A stretch of 46,756 nucleotides of DNA, taken from NCBI GenBank assembly GCA_046349635.1, contig JAXMBX010000040.1, positions 1 to 46,756 of the forward strand, given 5' to 3'. Shown piece after piece: positions 17,215-25,693 of the stretch; positions within the stretch are counted from its first letter, which is position 1; each line of letters begins with the position of its first letter. Origin of the DNA: JAXMBX01 sp046349635. GTDB lineage: Bacteria > Planctomycetota > Planctomycetia > Planctomycetales > Planctomycetaceae. The notes beneath the pieces are model-generated. The model was not told the DNA's origin and ran no database searches. It saw only the letters and a list, made by a program, of their open reading frames with translations. The position numbers were made by a program, and so were the translations under genes.

Positions 17215-18519
17215 ATGGGAATGTTGTTGGATGCCGGTTATCTGTTGGCATTGAGTGTCGCCTGGCCGTGGATGGTCTGGCGGCGTGTTGTGCGCGGCAA
17301 ACGTCTGGGGAACTGGTCTGAGAAGTTTTTGGGACGGCTGCCCCGTTCCAATCCGCTCCGCCGCTCCATCTGGATTCACGCCGTCAGCGTCGGCGAAGTT
17401 CTGCAGATCCAGCCGCTGCTGGACAAACTCTCCGAGCGCTACCCGCACCGTGATTTCCTGATCACGACGACGACCACCACGGGTTACGATGTCGCGAAGC
17501 AGAAATACGGCGAACGCCATCGCGTCTGCTATTTCCCCTTTGATTTCACGTGGAGCGTCATCGCTGCCTTGGATCGTGTCGCACCTGAGGCGATCCTGCT
17601 CGTCGAATTGGAACTCTGGCCGAACTTCATCGCGCAGGCCGGGCAGCGACATATTCCGGTCTCCGTCATCAACGGCCGCATGACCGAGAAAAGCTACCGC
17701 AGTTACTCCCGCGTCCGCCCGCTGGTTCGCCGCGTCTTAAGCCAGCTCAGTCGGATCGTGGTCCAGAACGACACGTACGCCGCCCGTTTTCGAGATCTCG
17801 GCGCGAGTGATAAGCAACTCAAGATCGCCGGTTCCATCAAGTTCGACGGCGTCCGTACAGACCGTCAACACCCCAGGGTGGCGGAGATCCGCACGGGCTT
17901 CGGTTTGAAAGCGGACGAGTTGATCTGGATCGTCGGCAGTACTCAGGATCCCGAAGAAGCCCTGGCATTGGACACGTACCGCGCGCTGCGCGAACAGTTC
18001 CCCCAGCTTCGTCTGATGATCGTCCCCCGCCACAAGGAACGTTTCGAAGAAGTCGCCCAATTGATTACCGAACGCGGGTTTGATCTCCTCCGCCGCAGTC
18101 AATCAGGCACACCATCGACGGGCACTCCTGTCTGTCTGCTCGATACCTTGGGGGAACTTTCCTTCGCCTGGGGGTTGGCAGATATCGCGTTTGTCGGAGG
18201 GAGCCTTACCCCGCGCGGGGGGCAAAACATGATCGAACCCGCGGGCTATGGGGCCTGCGTCCTCTTCGGCCCGAACACCTGGAACTTCAAGGATGTCGTC
18301 TCCCTCCTGTTGGAAGGGGAGGGGGGAATTGTCGTCCCTTCTGCGGAGGAACTCCTCCCCTTGATGCAGACCCTCCTCAAAAACCCAGAACGGCGGCACG
18401 CGTACGGAGCGCGAGGCCAGAGGCTCGTCCAGGCACAGCAGGGGGCTACCATACGCACCCTGGAGGCCGTAAGTCCTTTTATGACAAGAGAACCGGCCCG
18501 AGGTCGCAAGGCGGCTTGA
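17215..18519 (+). CDS. waaA: 3-deoxy-D-manno-octulosonic acid (Kdo) transferase
   Basis: WaaA (KdtA, family GT30) adds Kdo from CMP-Kdo to the lipid A precursor at the inner membrane, the first step of LPS core assembly. The 434-residue product has an N-terminal membrane helix (MLLDAGYLLALSVAWPWMVW), then the family motif SIWIHAVSVGEVLQIQPL with the catalytic-base Glu. It also has ELELWPNFIAQA, VINGRMTEKSY, GSTQDPEE (the family usually has GSTHxGEE), the nucleotide-binding FVGGSLTPRGGQNMIEPAGYG and the trailing helices. The ATG at 17215 has GGGAGG 5 nt upstream; an earlier in-frame ATG at 17158 is less likely. It follows secA by 78 nt. Its presence indicates an LPS-type outer leaflet. Confidence 0.93.
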   Translation: MGMLLDAGYLLALSVAWPWMVWRRVVRGKRLGNWSEKFLGRLPRSNPLRRSIWIHAVSVGEVLQIQPLLDKLSERYPHRDFLITTTTTTGYDVAKQKYGERHRVCYFPFDFTWSVIAALDRVAPEAILLVELELWPNFIAQAGQRHIPVSVINGRMTEKSYRSYSRVRPLVRRVLSQLSRIVVQNDTYAARFRDLGASDKQLKIAGSIKFDGVRTDRQHPRVAEIRTGFGLKADELIWIVGSTQDPEEALALDTYRALREQFPQLRLMIVPRHKERFEEVAQLITERGFDLLRRSQSGTPSTGTPVCLLDTLGELSFAWGLADIAFVGGSLTPRGGQNMIEPAGYGACVLFGPNTWNFKDVVSLLLEGEGGIVVPSAEELLPLMQTLLKNPERRHAYGARGQRLVQAQQGATIRTLEAVSPFMTREPARGRKAA

Positions 18520-18544
18520 ATGTCCGGAATCCCTCCCTTAAAGT

Positions 18545-18558
18545 GGGGGACTTCCCCC
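18545..18558 (+). terminator. GC-only hairpin after waaA
   Basis: GGGGG-ACTT-CCCCC forms a 5-bp stem with a 4-nt loop 25 nt past the waaA stop. No uridine tract follows, so this is a weak terminator candidate or a chance G/C run in the spacer before metK. Confidence 0.25.
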
Positions 18559-18689
18559 CAAGATGAGGAGTGGGATTGGATTGGCCGAGGCCCCCCCGGC
18601 AGTGCATCGACAAGTAGGTCCGTGCCCCGGTTTCGCAGAGCCGCCAGTCGTTTTCATTTTCAGGATCGCGCAAGAGCGACGAGGAACGC

Positions 18690-19865
18690 ATGTCCAATTA
18701 TCTTTTCACGAGTGAATCCGTCAGCATGGGCCACCCCGATAAGGTGGCAGACCAGATCTCCGATGGCATCCTGGACGCCCTCCTGGCGCAGGATCCCAAG
18801 TCTCGCGTCGCCTGCGAGACCCTCTGCACGACGGACCTCGTGGTTCTGGCGGGAGAAATCACCACCCAGGCCAAAGTCGATCACGCCCAGATCGTTCGGG
18901 ACATCGTCAGGGACATCGGCTACGTCGGCGAAGACATGGGCTTCAATGCCGACACTTGCCGCATCTTCCTCGGTCTCCACAGCCAGAGCGGCGACATCGC
19001 TCAGGGGGTTGATCGCGACGGGGCCGGCGACCAGGGACTGATGTTCGGCTATGCCTGCAACCAGACTCCCGAATACATGCCGCTCCCACTTGCCCTCTCC
19101 CACCGCATTCTCAATCGGCTGACGGAAGTCCGCCAGCAGAAGGTGGTCGATTGGCTCCGCCCCGACAGCAAGAGCCAGGTCACGATTGAATACGATGGCA
19201 CCAAGCCGGTCAGCGTGAATGCCGTCGTCGTTTCCACCCAGCACTCGGAAAAGGTAGAGCAGAAGGAAATCTCTGACTTCGTCATCCACGAAGTCGTCGA
19301 GAAACTGATCCCCAAGGGAATGCTCTCCCAGAACATTGAGTACCATATCAATCCGACCGGGCGGCTCGTCATCGGCGGACCTCACGGCGATACAGGCCTC
19401 ACAGGTCGCAAGATCATCGTTGATACCTACGGCGGCTGGGGACGTCACGGCGGGGGAGCATTCAGCGGCAAAGATCCCACGAAAGTCGATCGCTCCGCTG
19501 CGTACATGGCCCGCTATGTCGCCAAGAATATCGTCGCTGCCGGACTCGCCACCGAATGCGAAGTCCAGTTGGCCTACGCGATTGGCGTCGCCGATCCCGT
19601 CAGCATCCACGTCGAAACGAACGGCACGAATACCGTTCCCGACGACAAGATCGTCACGCTGGTCCGCGAGCTCTTCCCGTTGACTCCCAAGGGAATCATC
19701 GAAACGTTGAAGCTCCGTCGTCCCATCTTCCGCAAGACCGCCTCCGGCGGACACTTCGGCCGCAACGACCCAGACTTCACCTGGGAAGCGACCGATCGGG
19801 CCGCGGCACTCCGTTCCGCTGCCGGGTTGAGCAAGGACTTCCAGCCTCAGTTCATCTGTCACTGA
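18690..19865 (+). CDS. metK: S-adenosylmethionine synthetase
   Basis: MetK makes S-adenosylmethionine from methionine and ATP in the cytoplasm. The 391-residue product is full length. The three-domain family motifs are present: the ATP-binding FTSESVSMGHPDKVADQISD near the start (His15 and Asp17 of GHPDK), DGAGDQGLMFGYACNQT, VIGGPHGDTGLTGRKIIVD, and the phosphate-binding GGGAFSGKDPTKVDRSAAY loop. The C terminus has VSIHVETNGT and GGHFGR. A purine-rich GACGAGGAAC ribosome binding site precedes the ATG. I saw no known SAM riboswitch in the 170-nt spacer to waaA. A small membrane protein gene follows closely. Confidence 0.96.
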   Translation: MSNYLFTSESVSMGHPDKVADQISDGILDALLAQDPKSRVACETLCTTDLVVLAGEITTQAKVDHAQIVRDIVRDIGYVGEDMGFNADTCRIFLGLHSQSGDIAQGVDRDGAGDQGLMFGYACNQTPEYMPLPLALSHRILNRLTEVRQQKVVDWLRPDSKSQVTIEYDGTKPVSVNAVVVSTQHSEKVEQKEISDFVIHEVVEKLIPKGMLSQNIEYHINPTGRLVIGGPHGDTGLTGRKIIVDTYGGWGRHGGGAFSGKDPTKVDRSAAYMARYVAKNIVAAGLATECEVQLAYAIGVADPVSIHVETNGTNTVPDDKIVTLVRELFPLTPKGIIETLKLRRPIFRKTASGGHFGRNDPDFTWEATDRAAALRSAAGLSKDFQPQFICH

Positions 19866-19916
19866 GCCTGAGAGCAGGAGAAGATTGATCACGGACCAGG
19901 GAGGTCGTGCGGTGTC

Positions 19917-20810
19917 GTGAGTCGGGGACAAACACAATCCATTCCGGACCGGGCCGCCGTCACGACCTCTGGCAATGCCGTGGAGATCGTCAGATCCACC
20001 CTCGGCTTATCCTGCGCCTCCGGTCTGGTTCTGTGGAGCTTCCTTCTCTCCGCCGGTCTGATCTGTCTGTTGCGCCGAGTTTCCGGGGCGTATCATTACC
20101 CCCTCTCGTTGGTTCACGCGGCTGAGTTGTGGCTGCTTTGCGGCGGGTGTTTGTACATTGCTGTAACCCGCTGCGAAGAGACCCTCCGCCGCGTCTGTAA
20201 GGGACAGCGCCAAGTTGCCGCCATTCTTGGAACCGTCCCTCTCTGGTTCTGGGTGTTGGCGTTCATGCCGGTCAAATCCCTGATGGGGATCAGCCTCGGG
20301 CTGGTCTTTATCGTGGGGTTGATTGAAATCCTCCTGCGTCCCGAGAGACTCCGAGCAGGACTTTCCTGGTTGCGCGGAGAGGGTCAGCGAATTCACGCCG
20401 CGATTTTTCGACAGCAGCCTGAATCAGCCGGTGAGTCAATGCCTCCCCAACCCGCCCGTTCCGTGGGACTCCGAATCGCTTCGGAGGAAGAAACCGCGAA
20501 CGACTCACTTCCCCCGGGCACGCTTCAGACATTCGCCCGCCGGGTCGAAGGGACTGAGGAAATTCTGACGGGGAACCTGGTGGCTGAGTTCCTCCCCACC
20601 GAGCGGTTGCGCATTCTGCACGTCTCGTTCTGCCCCCCCTTCGACCATGTGCCAGAAGTGGAGATCCATTGCGACGACTCCGCCATTCGGGCGACGGTCG
20701 CGATCAAGTATTCGCACGGCATGCGGATCGAAGTCCGTCGCCTGGGGGGAACCGCCGCCCAGCAGACTCACGTCCATTTCGCAGCCCGCGCCTCGCGTGA
20801 AAACGCTTAG
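19917..20810 (+). CDS. Membrane protein of unknown function
   Basis: This product of about 297 residues has four likely transmembrane helices in its first half (about 28-52 SCASGLVLWSFLLSAGLICLL, 63-85 SLVHAAELWLLCGGCLYIAV, 102-118 ILGTVPLWFWVLAFMP, 122-140 SLMGISLGLVFIVGLIE). After them comes a cytosolic-looking linker and a C-terminal soluble domain of about 100 residues with beta character (LRILHVSFCPPF, VEIHCDDSAIRATVAIKYS). I do not recognise the family. The start is GTG at 19917, with GGGAGG 12 nt upstream. It lies 51 nt after metK and its stop overlaps the stop of the next, opposite-strand gene by 3 nt. Confidence 0.65.
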   Translation: MSRGQTQSIPDRAAVTTSGNAVEIVRSTLGLSCASGLVLWSFLLSAGLICLLRRVSGAYHYPLSLVHAAELWLLCGGCLYIAVTRCEETLRRVCKGQRQVAAILGTVPLWFWVLAFMPVKSLMGISLGLVFIVGLIEILLRPERLRAGLSWLRGEGQRIHAAIFRQQPESAGESMPPQPARSVGLRIASEEETANDSLPPGTLQTFARRVEGTEEILTGNLVAEFLPTERLRILHVSFCPPFDHVPEVEIHCDDSAIRATVAIKYSHGMRIEVRRLGGTAAQQTHVHFAARASRENA

Positions 20811-21229
20811 CCGTTCGTCGAATGGATCTCCAGGATCGCTCCCTGGAAGTTGAAAGCCAGCTCCGATTCTGCCCCGGACAAACTCCAGGCGAGTTCCAGT
20901 TCGTTATTCGTCCTGAGCGGAAAGGGGATCGGAACCCGCCATGCTCCCGTCGCATCGACCATGCCGGTGAGTGGGATTCCGTTCAGTGCCACCTCCAGAT
21001 TCGGTACACATCCCGGAAAGAGCAGCATCAACCGATCTGCTTCCGTCAGGTTGGTGGGGGGATGAAATCGCCGCAGCAGAGATATGACCCCTGCACTCAC
21101 ATCTGCCTCAATCGGCAACGGGGCAGGGGGGATGATCGTTCCGGAGGCTTCTCTCCCGGCCGAATCTTCCGGCTTTGAGACGAGTTTGTAGTCCCACGGT
21201 CCTAGGAGGCGGATTTGATAGGGAGACAT
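20807..21229 (-). CDS. Protein of unknown function, possibly beta-sandwich
   Basis: This 140-residue protein begins MSPYQIRLLGPWDYKLVSKP and is rich in predicted beta strands (VPNLEVALNGIPLTGM, GAWRVPIPFPL, NELELAWSLSG, ESELAFNFQGAILEI). The strand pattern and the LxVxLNG motif resemble the jelly-roll domains of glycoside hydrolases that position a sugar, but no catalytic residue can be named. There is no signal peptide or strong ribosome binding site. It converges with the membrane protein gene and the two stop codons overlap. Confidence 0.6.
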   Translation of the reverse strand: MSPYQIRLLGPWDYKLVSKPEDSAGREASGTIIPPAPLPIEADVSAGVISLLRRFHPPTNLTEADRLMLLFPGCVPNLEVALNGIPLTGMVDATGAWRVPIPFPLRTNNELELAWSLSGAESELAFNFQGAILEIHSTNG

Positions 21230-21607
21230 TTGTCATTCAATCGGCTAAGTGACCGTTCGGTAGGTTTTGGCGGTCTGTCCAAAAACAGCGGGATTTTTAC
21301 CGTTTTCTCCGCGAGTGAGAAAGCCGCCGGCAAGTTTCCTACTTTACGCGATTGTCAAAATTGTTTCTCTACCGTCCCCCCTCACGAAATCACGCGTCGG
21401 CGGAACTTCAGGACTCTGGAGCAGTTTGGAGTCAACCGCTATACTTCTGTCAGCCTGCAGGGACTTGGGAAAAGCCGAAATTCAGGCAGATTCCTGTTCC
21501 TGAATTTGAAGGTTCGTTTATACAATACGCTTCGGGTTCGGCCTGGAGGTGGGGGAGACAGGATTTTCCCCGCCGCAAAGTTTGCCGCTCCCTGAGGATC
21601 TCTTTAG
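21230..21607. other. Divergent intergenic region upstream of fabH
   Basis: 378 nt between divergently transcribed genes. Nothing gene-like, no clear hairpin and no recognisable operator; in particular I could not identify a FapR- or FadR-type site. A GAGGA ribosome binding site at 21594-21598 belongs to fabH. Confidence 0.45.
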
Positions 21608-22726
21608 ATGGAACAGACAACGTCCTCGGCCAATTCCATTGCCGCCGCGCCCGCCGGCTCTCTGGACAGTTCGCCGATTCCCGCGCCGGTCACCACCACT
21701 CTGACCGGATCGTCCGGCCTGCGCCGCCCGACAAAAAAAGTGCATTCACTTTTGGGCGTGCAGATCCTGAGCAGCGGTTCCTACGCTCCCGACAACGTCG
21801 TGACCAATGAGGATCTGCAGGCCCGCTACGGCTTTGATCCCGAATGGATCATCCAGCGGACCGGCATCCGCGAACGTCGCTGGTGTCCTCCGGAAATGGC
21901 GACCAGTGACATGTCCGTGCTGGCCGCAGAACGCGCCATCAAGATGGCCGGCGTCAATCAGCAGGACATCGATCTCGTCATCGTCGGCACACTTAGCTCC
22001 GACTATTCGTTCCCGTCAACGGCCTGTCTCGTACAGGATCGCCTGGGACTCGACGCGGCCGCGTTTGACCTGCAGGCGGGTTGCTCCGGATTCGTGTACA
22101 CGATGACGACCGCCGCCCAGTTCGTCGCCTCCGGTTCCAGCAAACTTGCGCTCGCGATCGGGGCCGATTGCTGCAGCCGGTTGATGAACGTCCACGACCA
22201 GAAGACCGCTCCCCTGTTCGGAGATGGCGCCGGCGCCGTCCTGATTTCGCGGGGTGACCCGCACCAGGGTCTGATCTGTTATCAGCTCGGCGCGGATGGC
22301 GGCGGCGGAGAATTCATCTATCGCCCCGCCTGCGGTTCTCGGAAGGAAGCGACCCCGGACGCCATTGCCGCCGGTCTGCAATACCTCCACATGGACGGTC
22401 GTAACGTCTTCAAATGGGCCGTTCGTACTGTTACCGAAACCATCGAGTTGATGCTCCACAAGACCGGCATGTCGGTCCACGATGTTTCGCTGTTCCTGCT
22501 CCATCAGGCAAATATGCGGATTATCGACAGTGTCGCGGAGCAGTTGGGGATTCCCAAGGACAAGATGGTCAATAACCTCGACCGCTACGGGAACACTTCC
22601 GCCGGGTCCGTCCCCCTCGTCCTCGACGAGGCGATGCAGGCCGGTCGGATCAAGCGCGGCGACGTCGTCCTGATGTGCGGCTTCGGCACCGGACTGACCT
22701 GGGGCACCGGCCTCTTCCGCTGGTAA
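21608..22726 (+). CDS. fabH: 3-oxoacyl-ACP synthase III
   Basis: FabH condenses a short acyl-CoA with malonyl-ACP to start fatty acid synthesis. The catalytic triad is present: Cys159 (DLQAGCSGFVY), His299 (LLHQANMRI) and Asn329 (DRYGNTSAGS). The substrate-loop motif TGIRERRW is also conserved. At 372 residues it is about 50 longer than usual because of a Ser/Pro/Thr-rich N-terminal extension. GAGGA at 21594-21598 supports the upstream ATG, and there is no Met at the canonical start (near VHSLLGVQIL), so the extension appears real. It is not a signal peptide. No other fab genes flank it. Confidence 0.93.
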   Translation: MEQTTSSANSIAAAPAGSLDSSPIPAPVTTTLTGSSGLRRPTKKVHSLLGVQILSSGSYAPDNVVTNEDLQARYGFDPEWIIQRTGIRERRWCPPEMATSDMSVLAAERAIKMAGVNQQDIDLVIVGTLSSDYSFPSTACLVQDRLGLDAAAFDLQAGCSGFVYTMTTAAQFVASGSSKLALAIGADCCSRLMNVHDQKTAPLFGDGAGAVLISRGDPHQGLICYQLGADGGGGEFIYRPACGSRKEATPDAIAAGLQYLHMDGRNVFKWAVRTVTETIELMLHKTGMSVHDVSLFLLHQANMRIIDSVAEQLGIPKDKMVNNLDRYGNTSAGSVPLVLDEAMQAGRIKRGDVVLMCGFGTGLTWGTGLFRW

Positions 22727-22850
22727 TTCGCCCCCCGGTCGATTCATCATCGGAGCCTGTCGGAATTTCATTTTCCCGCAGGCGAATCCTCCCTGCCTGA
22801 TTTATACTGGCGGAAATCTTTTTTGGCTTAGTGCTTGGGAGGAGTTTTCG

Positions 22851-23618
22851 ATGGGTCTGCACCTGGGAATGGTCACCTACATGTGGGGCGCGGATTGGGA
22901 TCTCCCCACCATCATCAAAAACTGTACCCAGACCGGCTTTGAGGCCGTCGAGCTTCGCACCACGCACAAGCACGGGGTCGAGCCCTCCCTCACGAAGGAA
23001 CAGCGGGCCGACGTCCGCAAATGCTTTGCCGACAGCCCCGTTAAATGTATCGGTCTCGGCTCCGCCTGTGACTTTCACAGTGCCGATCATGGCGTCGTCC
23101 AGCAGAACATCGACCTCACCAAGAAGTTCGTCGAACTCTCCGCCGACGTCGGCGGGACCGGCGTGAAGGTCCGCCCCAATGGTTTCGTGAAGGGGGTCGA
23201 GCAGAAGCAGACCATCGAGCAGATCGGCAAGTCACTCCGCGAATGCGCCGAATTTGCAAAGGGCTACGGCCAGGAAATCCGCCTCGAAGTCCATGGCAAG
23301 GCGACCAGCGATCCCGCCGTCATTCGGCAGATCATGGATGTCGCCGATCATCCCCAGGCGGTCGTCTGCTGGAATTCCAACAGCGGCGAAACCATCGGCG
23401 GTTCCATCGCCCACAACTTCAACCTCCTGAAGCACAAGCTGGGGATGACCACCCACATCAATACACTCTGGAACCCCGACTATCCCTACCGGGAACTCTT
23501 CAAGTTGCTCCAGGCTCAGAACTACCCCGGCTATTGCCTCTCCGAAAGCCCCGCCACCACGGACCCCATTCAGGTCATGAAGTACTACAAGGCCCTCTTC
23601 ACGGCCCTCTGCAGTTAA
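22851..23618 (+). CDS. Sugar phosphate isomerase/epimerase-like TIM-barrel protein
   Basis: This 255-residue protein matches the Xyl isomerase-like/AP endonuclease 2 TIM-barrel family, used as isomerases, epimerases or dehydratases on sugars and inositols. Visible features are the barrel start LHLGMVTYMWG, GFEAVELRTTHKHGVE with a metal-site Glu, the central IRLEVHGKAT with Glu/His, VVCWNSNSG (a Cys-Trp-Asn where many members have Asp) and HINTLWNPDYPYRELF. There is no signal peptide, unlike many planctomycete relatives. GGAGGAG lies about 6 nt upstream of the ATG. The substrate cannot be deduced. Confidence 0.82.
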   Translation: MGLHLGMVTYMWGADWDLPTIIKNCTQTGFEAVELRTTHKHGVEPSLTKEQRADVRKCFADSPVKCIGLGSACDFHSADHGVVQQNIDLTKKFVELSADVGGTGVKVRPNGFVKGVEQKQTIEQIGKSLRECAEFAKGYGQEIRLEVHGKATSDPAVIRQIMDVADHPQAVVCWNSNSGETIGGSIAHNFNLLKHKLGMTTHINTLWNPDYPYRELFKLLQAQNYPGYCLSESPATTDPIQVMKYYKALFTALCS

Positions 23619-23640
23619 GTGCCCCTGCTGGAATGGGTGG

Positions 23641-23677
23641 CATGCCTACATCGCTGCGTAGCAACAGGGTAGGCGTG
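23641..23677. terminator. Nested hairpin between convergent genes
   Basis: CATGCCTAC (23641-23649) pairs with GTAGGCGTG (23669-23677) over 9 bp with one wobble and encloses a small GCT-GCGT-AGC hairpin. It sits between convergent stops (23618 and 23696), where a bidirectional terminator is expected, but there is no uridine run on either strand. Confidence 0.45.
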
Positions 23678-23695
23678 AATTCGAGTGCCGAGCCG

Positions 23696-24793
23696 TTACA
23701 GCGCGGGGGCGGTTGGAATCGGATCCTTCCCCGTCGGGATGACGTCTCCCGGAATCGCAGTCCCTTCCACGCGTTTGCGGATGAGCAGATAGACCAGCGT
23801 CATCGCCGTCGCAAACAGGACCAGCAGGTACGCTTCGACCGCATAAGCCGGAAGTGACAGCCAGAATTGGGCGGCCCAGTTTCCGCTCCACGCATCAACA
23901 AGAGGTCGATTCACCGGAGCACCTGCGGTCGTAGCAGCCGCCTTCTGTCCCACCCCCCACGCCAGGGGAGTGACGACCGCCGCGTGAACGACCGCGGCAA
24001 ACAGGCTGAGCAGGTAGCCGATTAGTCCCAGGGTAAACGAGACCAACACGACGTGCGCCCCGAACAGGATCGGGTGGGATGTCAAATAGCCGGTGGTCCG
24101 TTTCATGATCTCGATGCCGTCATTGTCTTCAATCCCGGCCATCGCCATCATCACCGGCCAGCCGAGGATCATGACGAACATTAAGACTGCGGCAATAATC
24201 GCCACGAGCAGCGGAATGATCAGTAGTAACCCGCCGACGAATTTTCCCAGGAGAGGAATCGCACAGAACCAGCCGAACAGGATATTGGCGAACAGCAGCC
24301 CCAGAATTCCCAGGACGAGAACGACCGGTCCGAGGATTGTCTGTAGACAGCGTTTAAGGGCTCCTGTTGCTGCAGGGATTAAGGCCGCACGACCGGTCTT
24401 ACCCTCCAGCTGGTCCACCACCGAGCGGGAAATCAGGATGAAGACTCCTCCCCAGACAATCATTCTCAAGACCAGCCGGATGAGGATGTAGACGATGTTT
24501 CCGACCGCCGGCTGGGGAATCACAAGGTCCAGCAGCGGAGCGCTCACAGGATTCCAGCCGAATTTTGTGCCGCTGAATGTCCCCAGTTCCCCTCCGCGAA
24601 CCATCGTCAGCACCTGCAGCCCGTTTTCGGTAAAGGTGGGGCGAACGAACCACAGGTTCGAACCCCACTGTTCCACCCCGTGCACAAGCAGCACCAGCAG
24701 CAGGACCGCCCCGATCTTCACAGGATCCCAGGCGAGCATCGGGGCACGGGACAGGAGGCGCAGCGAACGGCTTTCAGGATCGGTCGAGAGCAT
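23696..24793 (-). CDS. Polytopic membrane protein of unknown function
   Basis: This 365-residue protein has about six transmembrane segments: one near residues 27-44 (IGAVLLLVLLVHGVEQW), then, after an extracytoplasmic-looking loop with the segment FSGTKFGWNPVSAP, helices at about 98-122, 148-175, 178-212, 243-275 and 315-340. The arrangement resembles YIP1/DUF-type small membrane proteins, but no catalytic motif is visible. The C-terminal tail is Pro-rich. The ATG at 24793 has GAAGGTGA upstream. It is transcribed alone and convergent with the sugar isomerase gene. Confidence 0.75.
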   Translation of the reverse strand: MLSTDPESRSLRLLSRAPMLAWDPVKIGAVLLLVLLVHGVEQWGSNLWFVRPTFTENGLQVLTMVRGGELGTFSGTKFGWNPVSAPLLDLVIPQPAVGNIVYILIRLVLRMIVWGGVFILISRSVVDQLEGKTGRAALIPAATGALKRCLQTILGPVVLVLGILGLLFANILFGWFCAIPLLGKFVGGLLLIIPLLVAIIAAVLMFVMILGWPVMMAMAGIEDNDGIEIMKRTTGYLTSHPILFGAHVVLVSFTLGLIGYLLSLFAAVVHAAVVTPLAWGVGQKAAATTAGAPVNRPLVDAWSGNWAAQFWLSLPAYAVEAYLLVLFATAMTLVYLLIRKRVEGTAIPGDVIPTGKDPIPTAPAL

Positions 24794-25255
24794 GAAAGTT
24801 CACCTTCAAACGAATCTTGGGGACATTTTTTTGATCGGAGTTAACAGTCGATTTGGTACCGATTGTAATCCGGCTTGGAACCAAAGGGAGGAATGAAATT
24901 CTCGCCTGCTCGCCAAAATCAGCGAAAGTCAGCGGATTTGAAAGGTTCCTCGCCTCAAGGAAAAGCCTGCTCGCGACGTGGATCAACCGGGGGAAGCGGC
25001 GCTCTGGCAGCCCACGTTCTTTCGTTGTTTGTAACGGTTGTGCCGAAGGGAAGGATCCTGCCAGTTCCAATCTTGCCGAACATTTCGGAGGTATTTCCCT
25101 CGTGCGGAAAAAATCAATCAGCGGTTTTTAATGTGTTTTTTCCGGGCTCCAGGTCAGCCGATATTTCCTCCGAACGCTTTCGTGCTACATATCTTTCAGT
25201 TTCTTTCTTCTTTTGGTTTTGACCATCCCATTGGGATTTGTTCACGGGGCATGTC
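24794..25255. other. Divergent intergenic region
   Basis: 462 nt between the polytopic membrane protein (leftward) and the PilZ-like gene (rightward). The right half is AT-rich (TTTTTAATGTGTTTTTTCC near 25130). I see promoter-like composition but no site I can name, and no gene. Confidence 0.45.
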
Positions 25256-25672
25256 ATGGTGGTGCCGGCGACAGCAGCAACCGCGTTAAAAAAGCTCGAA
25301 AAAGATCTCATCCGGATTCTGGATGGACTGGACCGGGCGGATGAGCGGACCCAATCGGTCTATTCCTCCAATCGCGATTTCCAGCGCAAGAGTCTGCGGA
25401 TTCCCCTCCGCCTGCTCCCCCCGATGATTCAGCACCCCACTCCCGATCACGAAGTGATCGGTTACAGCCGCGAGATTTCCCGCAGCGGTCTCTCCTTCGT
25501 CACCCAGATGCACATCGTCACGCAGGAAGTCATTGTCGGCATGCCCGCTGCCAATGGTGATACCAACTGGATGCGCAGCGAGGTCAAGCGGACCCGCGAA
25601 CTTCCCGATGGCTTCTGGGAATACGGCGTTGCCTTCCTTGGCAAAGCGACCATCACCGCATCGCCAAAGTAG
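25256..25672 (+). CDS. PilZ-like domain protein
   Basis: PilZ domains bind cyclic-di-GMP and pass the signal to motility or envelope targets. In this 138-residue protein the first motif is RKSLR (an RxxxR) at about 44-48. The second appears as REISRSGLS, where the usual Asp/Asn of [DN]xSxxG is Glu. The strand YGVAFLG near the C terminus fits the PilZ barrel. The altered second motif makes c-di-GMP binding uncertain. An N-terminal helix with KKLEKDLIRILDGLDRADER could mediate contacts. The ATG at 25256 has GGGG about 6 nt upstream; a TTG at 25238 is an alternative start. Confidence 0.72.
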   Translation: MVVPATAATALKKLEKDLIRILDGLDRADERTQSVYSSNRDFQRKSLRIPLRLLPPMIQHPTPDHEVIGYSREISRSGLSFVTQMHIVTQEVIVGMPAANGDTNWMRSEVKRTRELPDGFWEYGVAFLGKATITASPK

Positions 25673-25693
25673 ACGGGACTGCTGCCGACAAGG

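Noticed and set aside
15412..17652. A 746-codon open frame on the minus strand opposite secA and waaA
   Set aside because: It mirrors the GC-biased third positions of the true genes, crosses the secA-waaA boundary and has no domain or ribosome binding site.
18520..18689. Possible SAM riboswitch before metK
   Set aside because: I could not match the spacer to any SAM riboswitch core; only a G/C hairpin is present.
18660..19937. A 425-codon minus-strand open frame opposite metK
   Set aside because: Complete overlap with an unmistakable metK; no features of its own.
24640..24680. T-loop-like CAGGTTCGAACCCC suggesting a tRNA
   Set aside because: It lies within the coding sequence of the membrane protein and no acceptor, D or anticodon arms fit around it.
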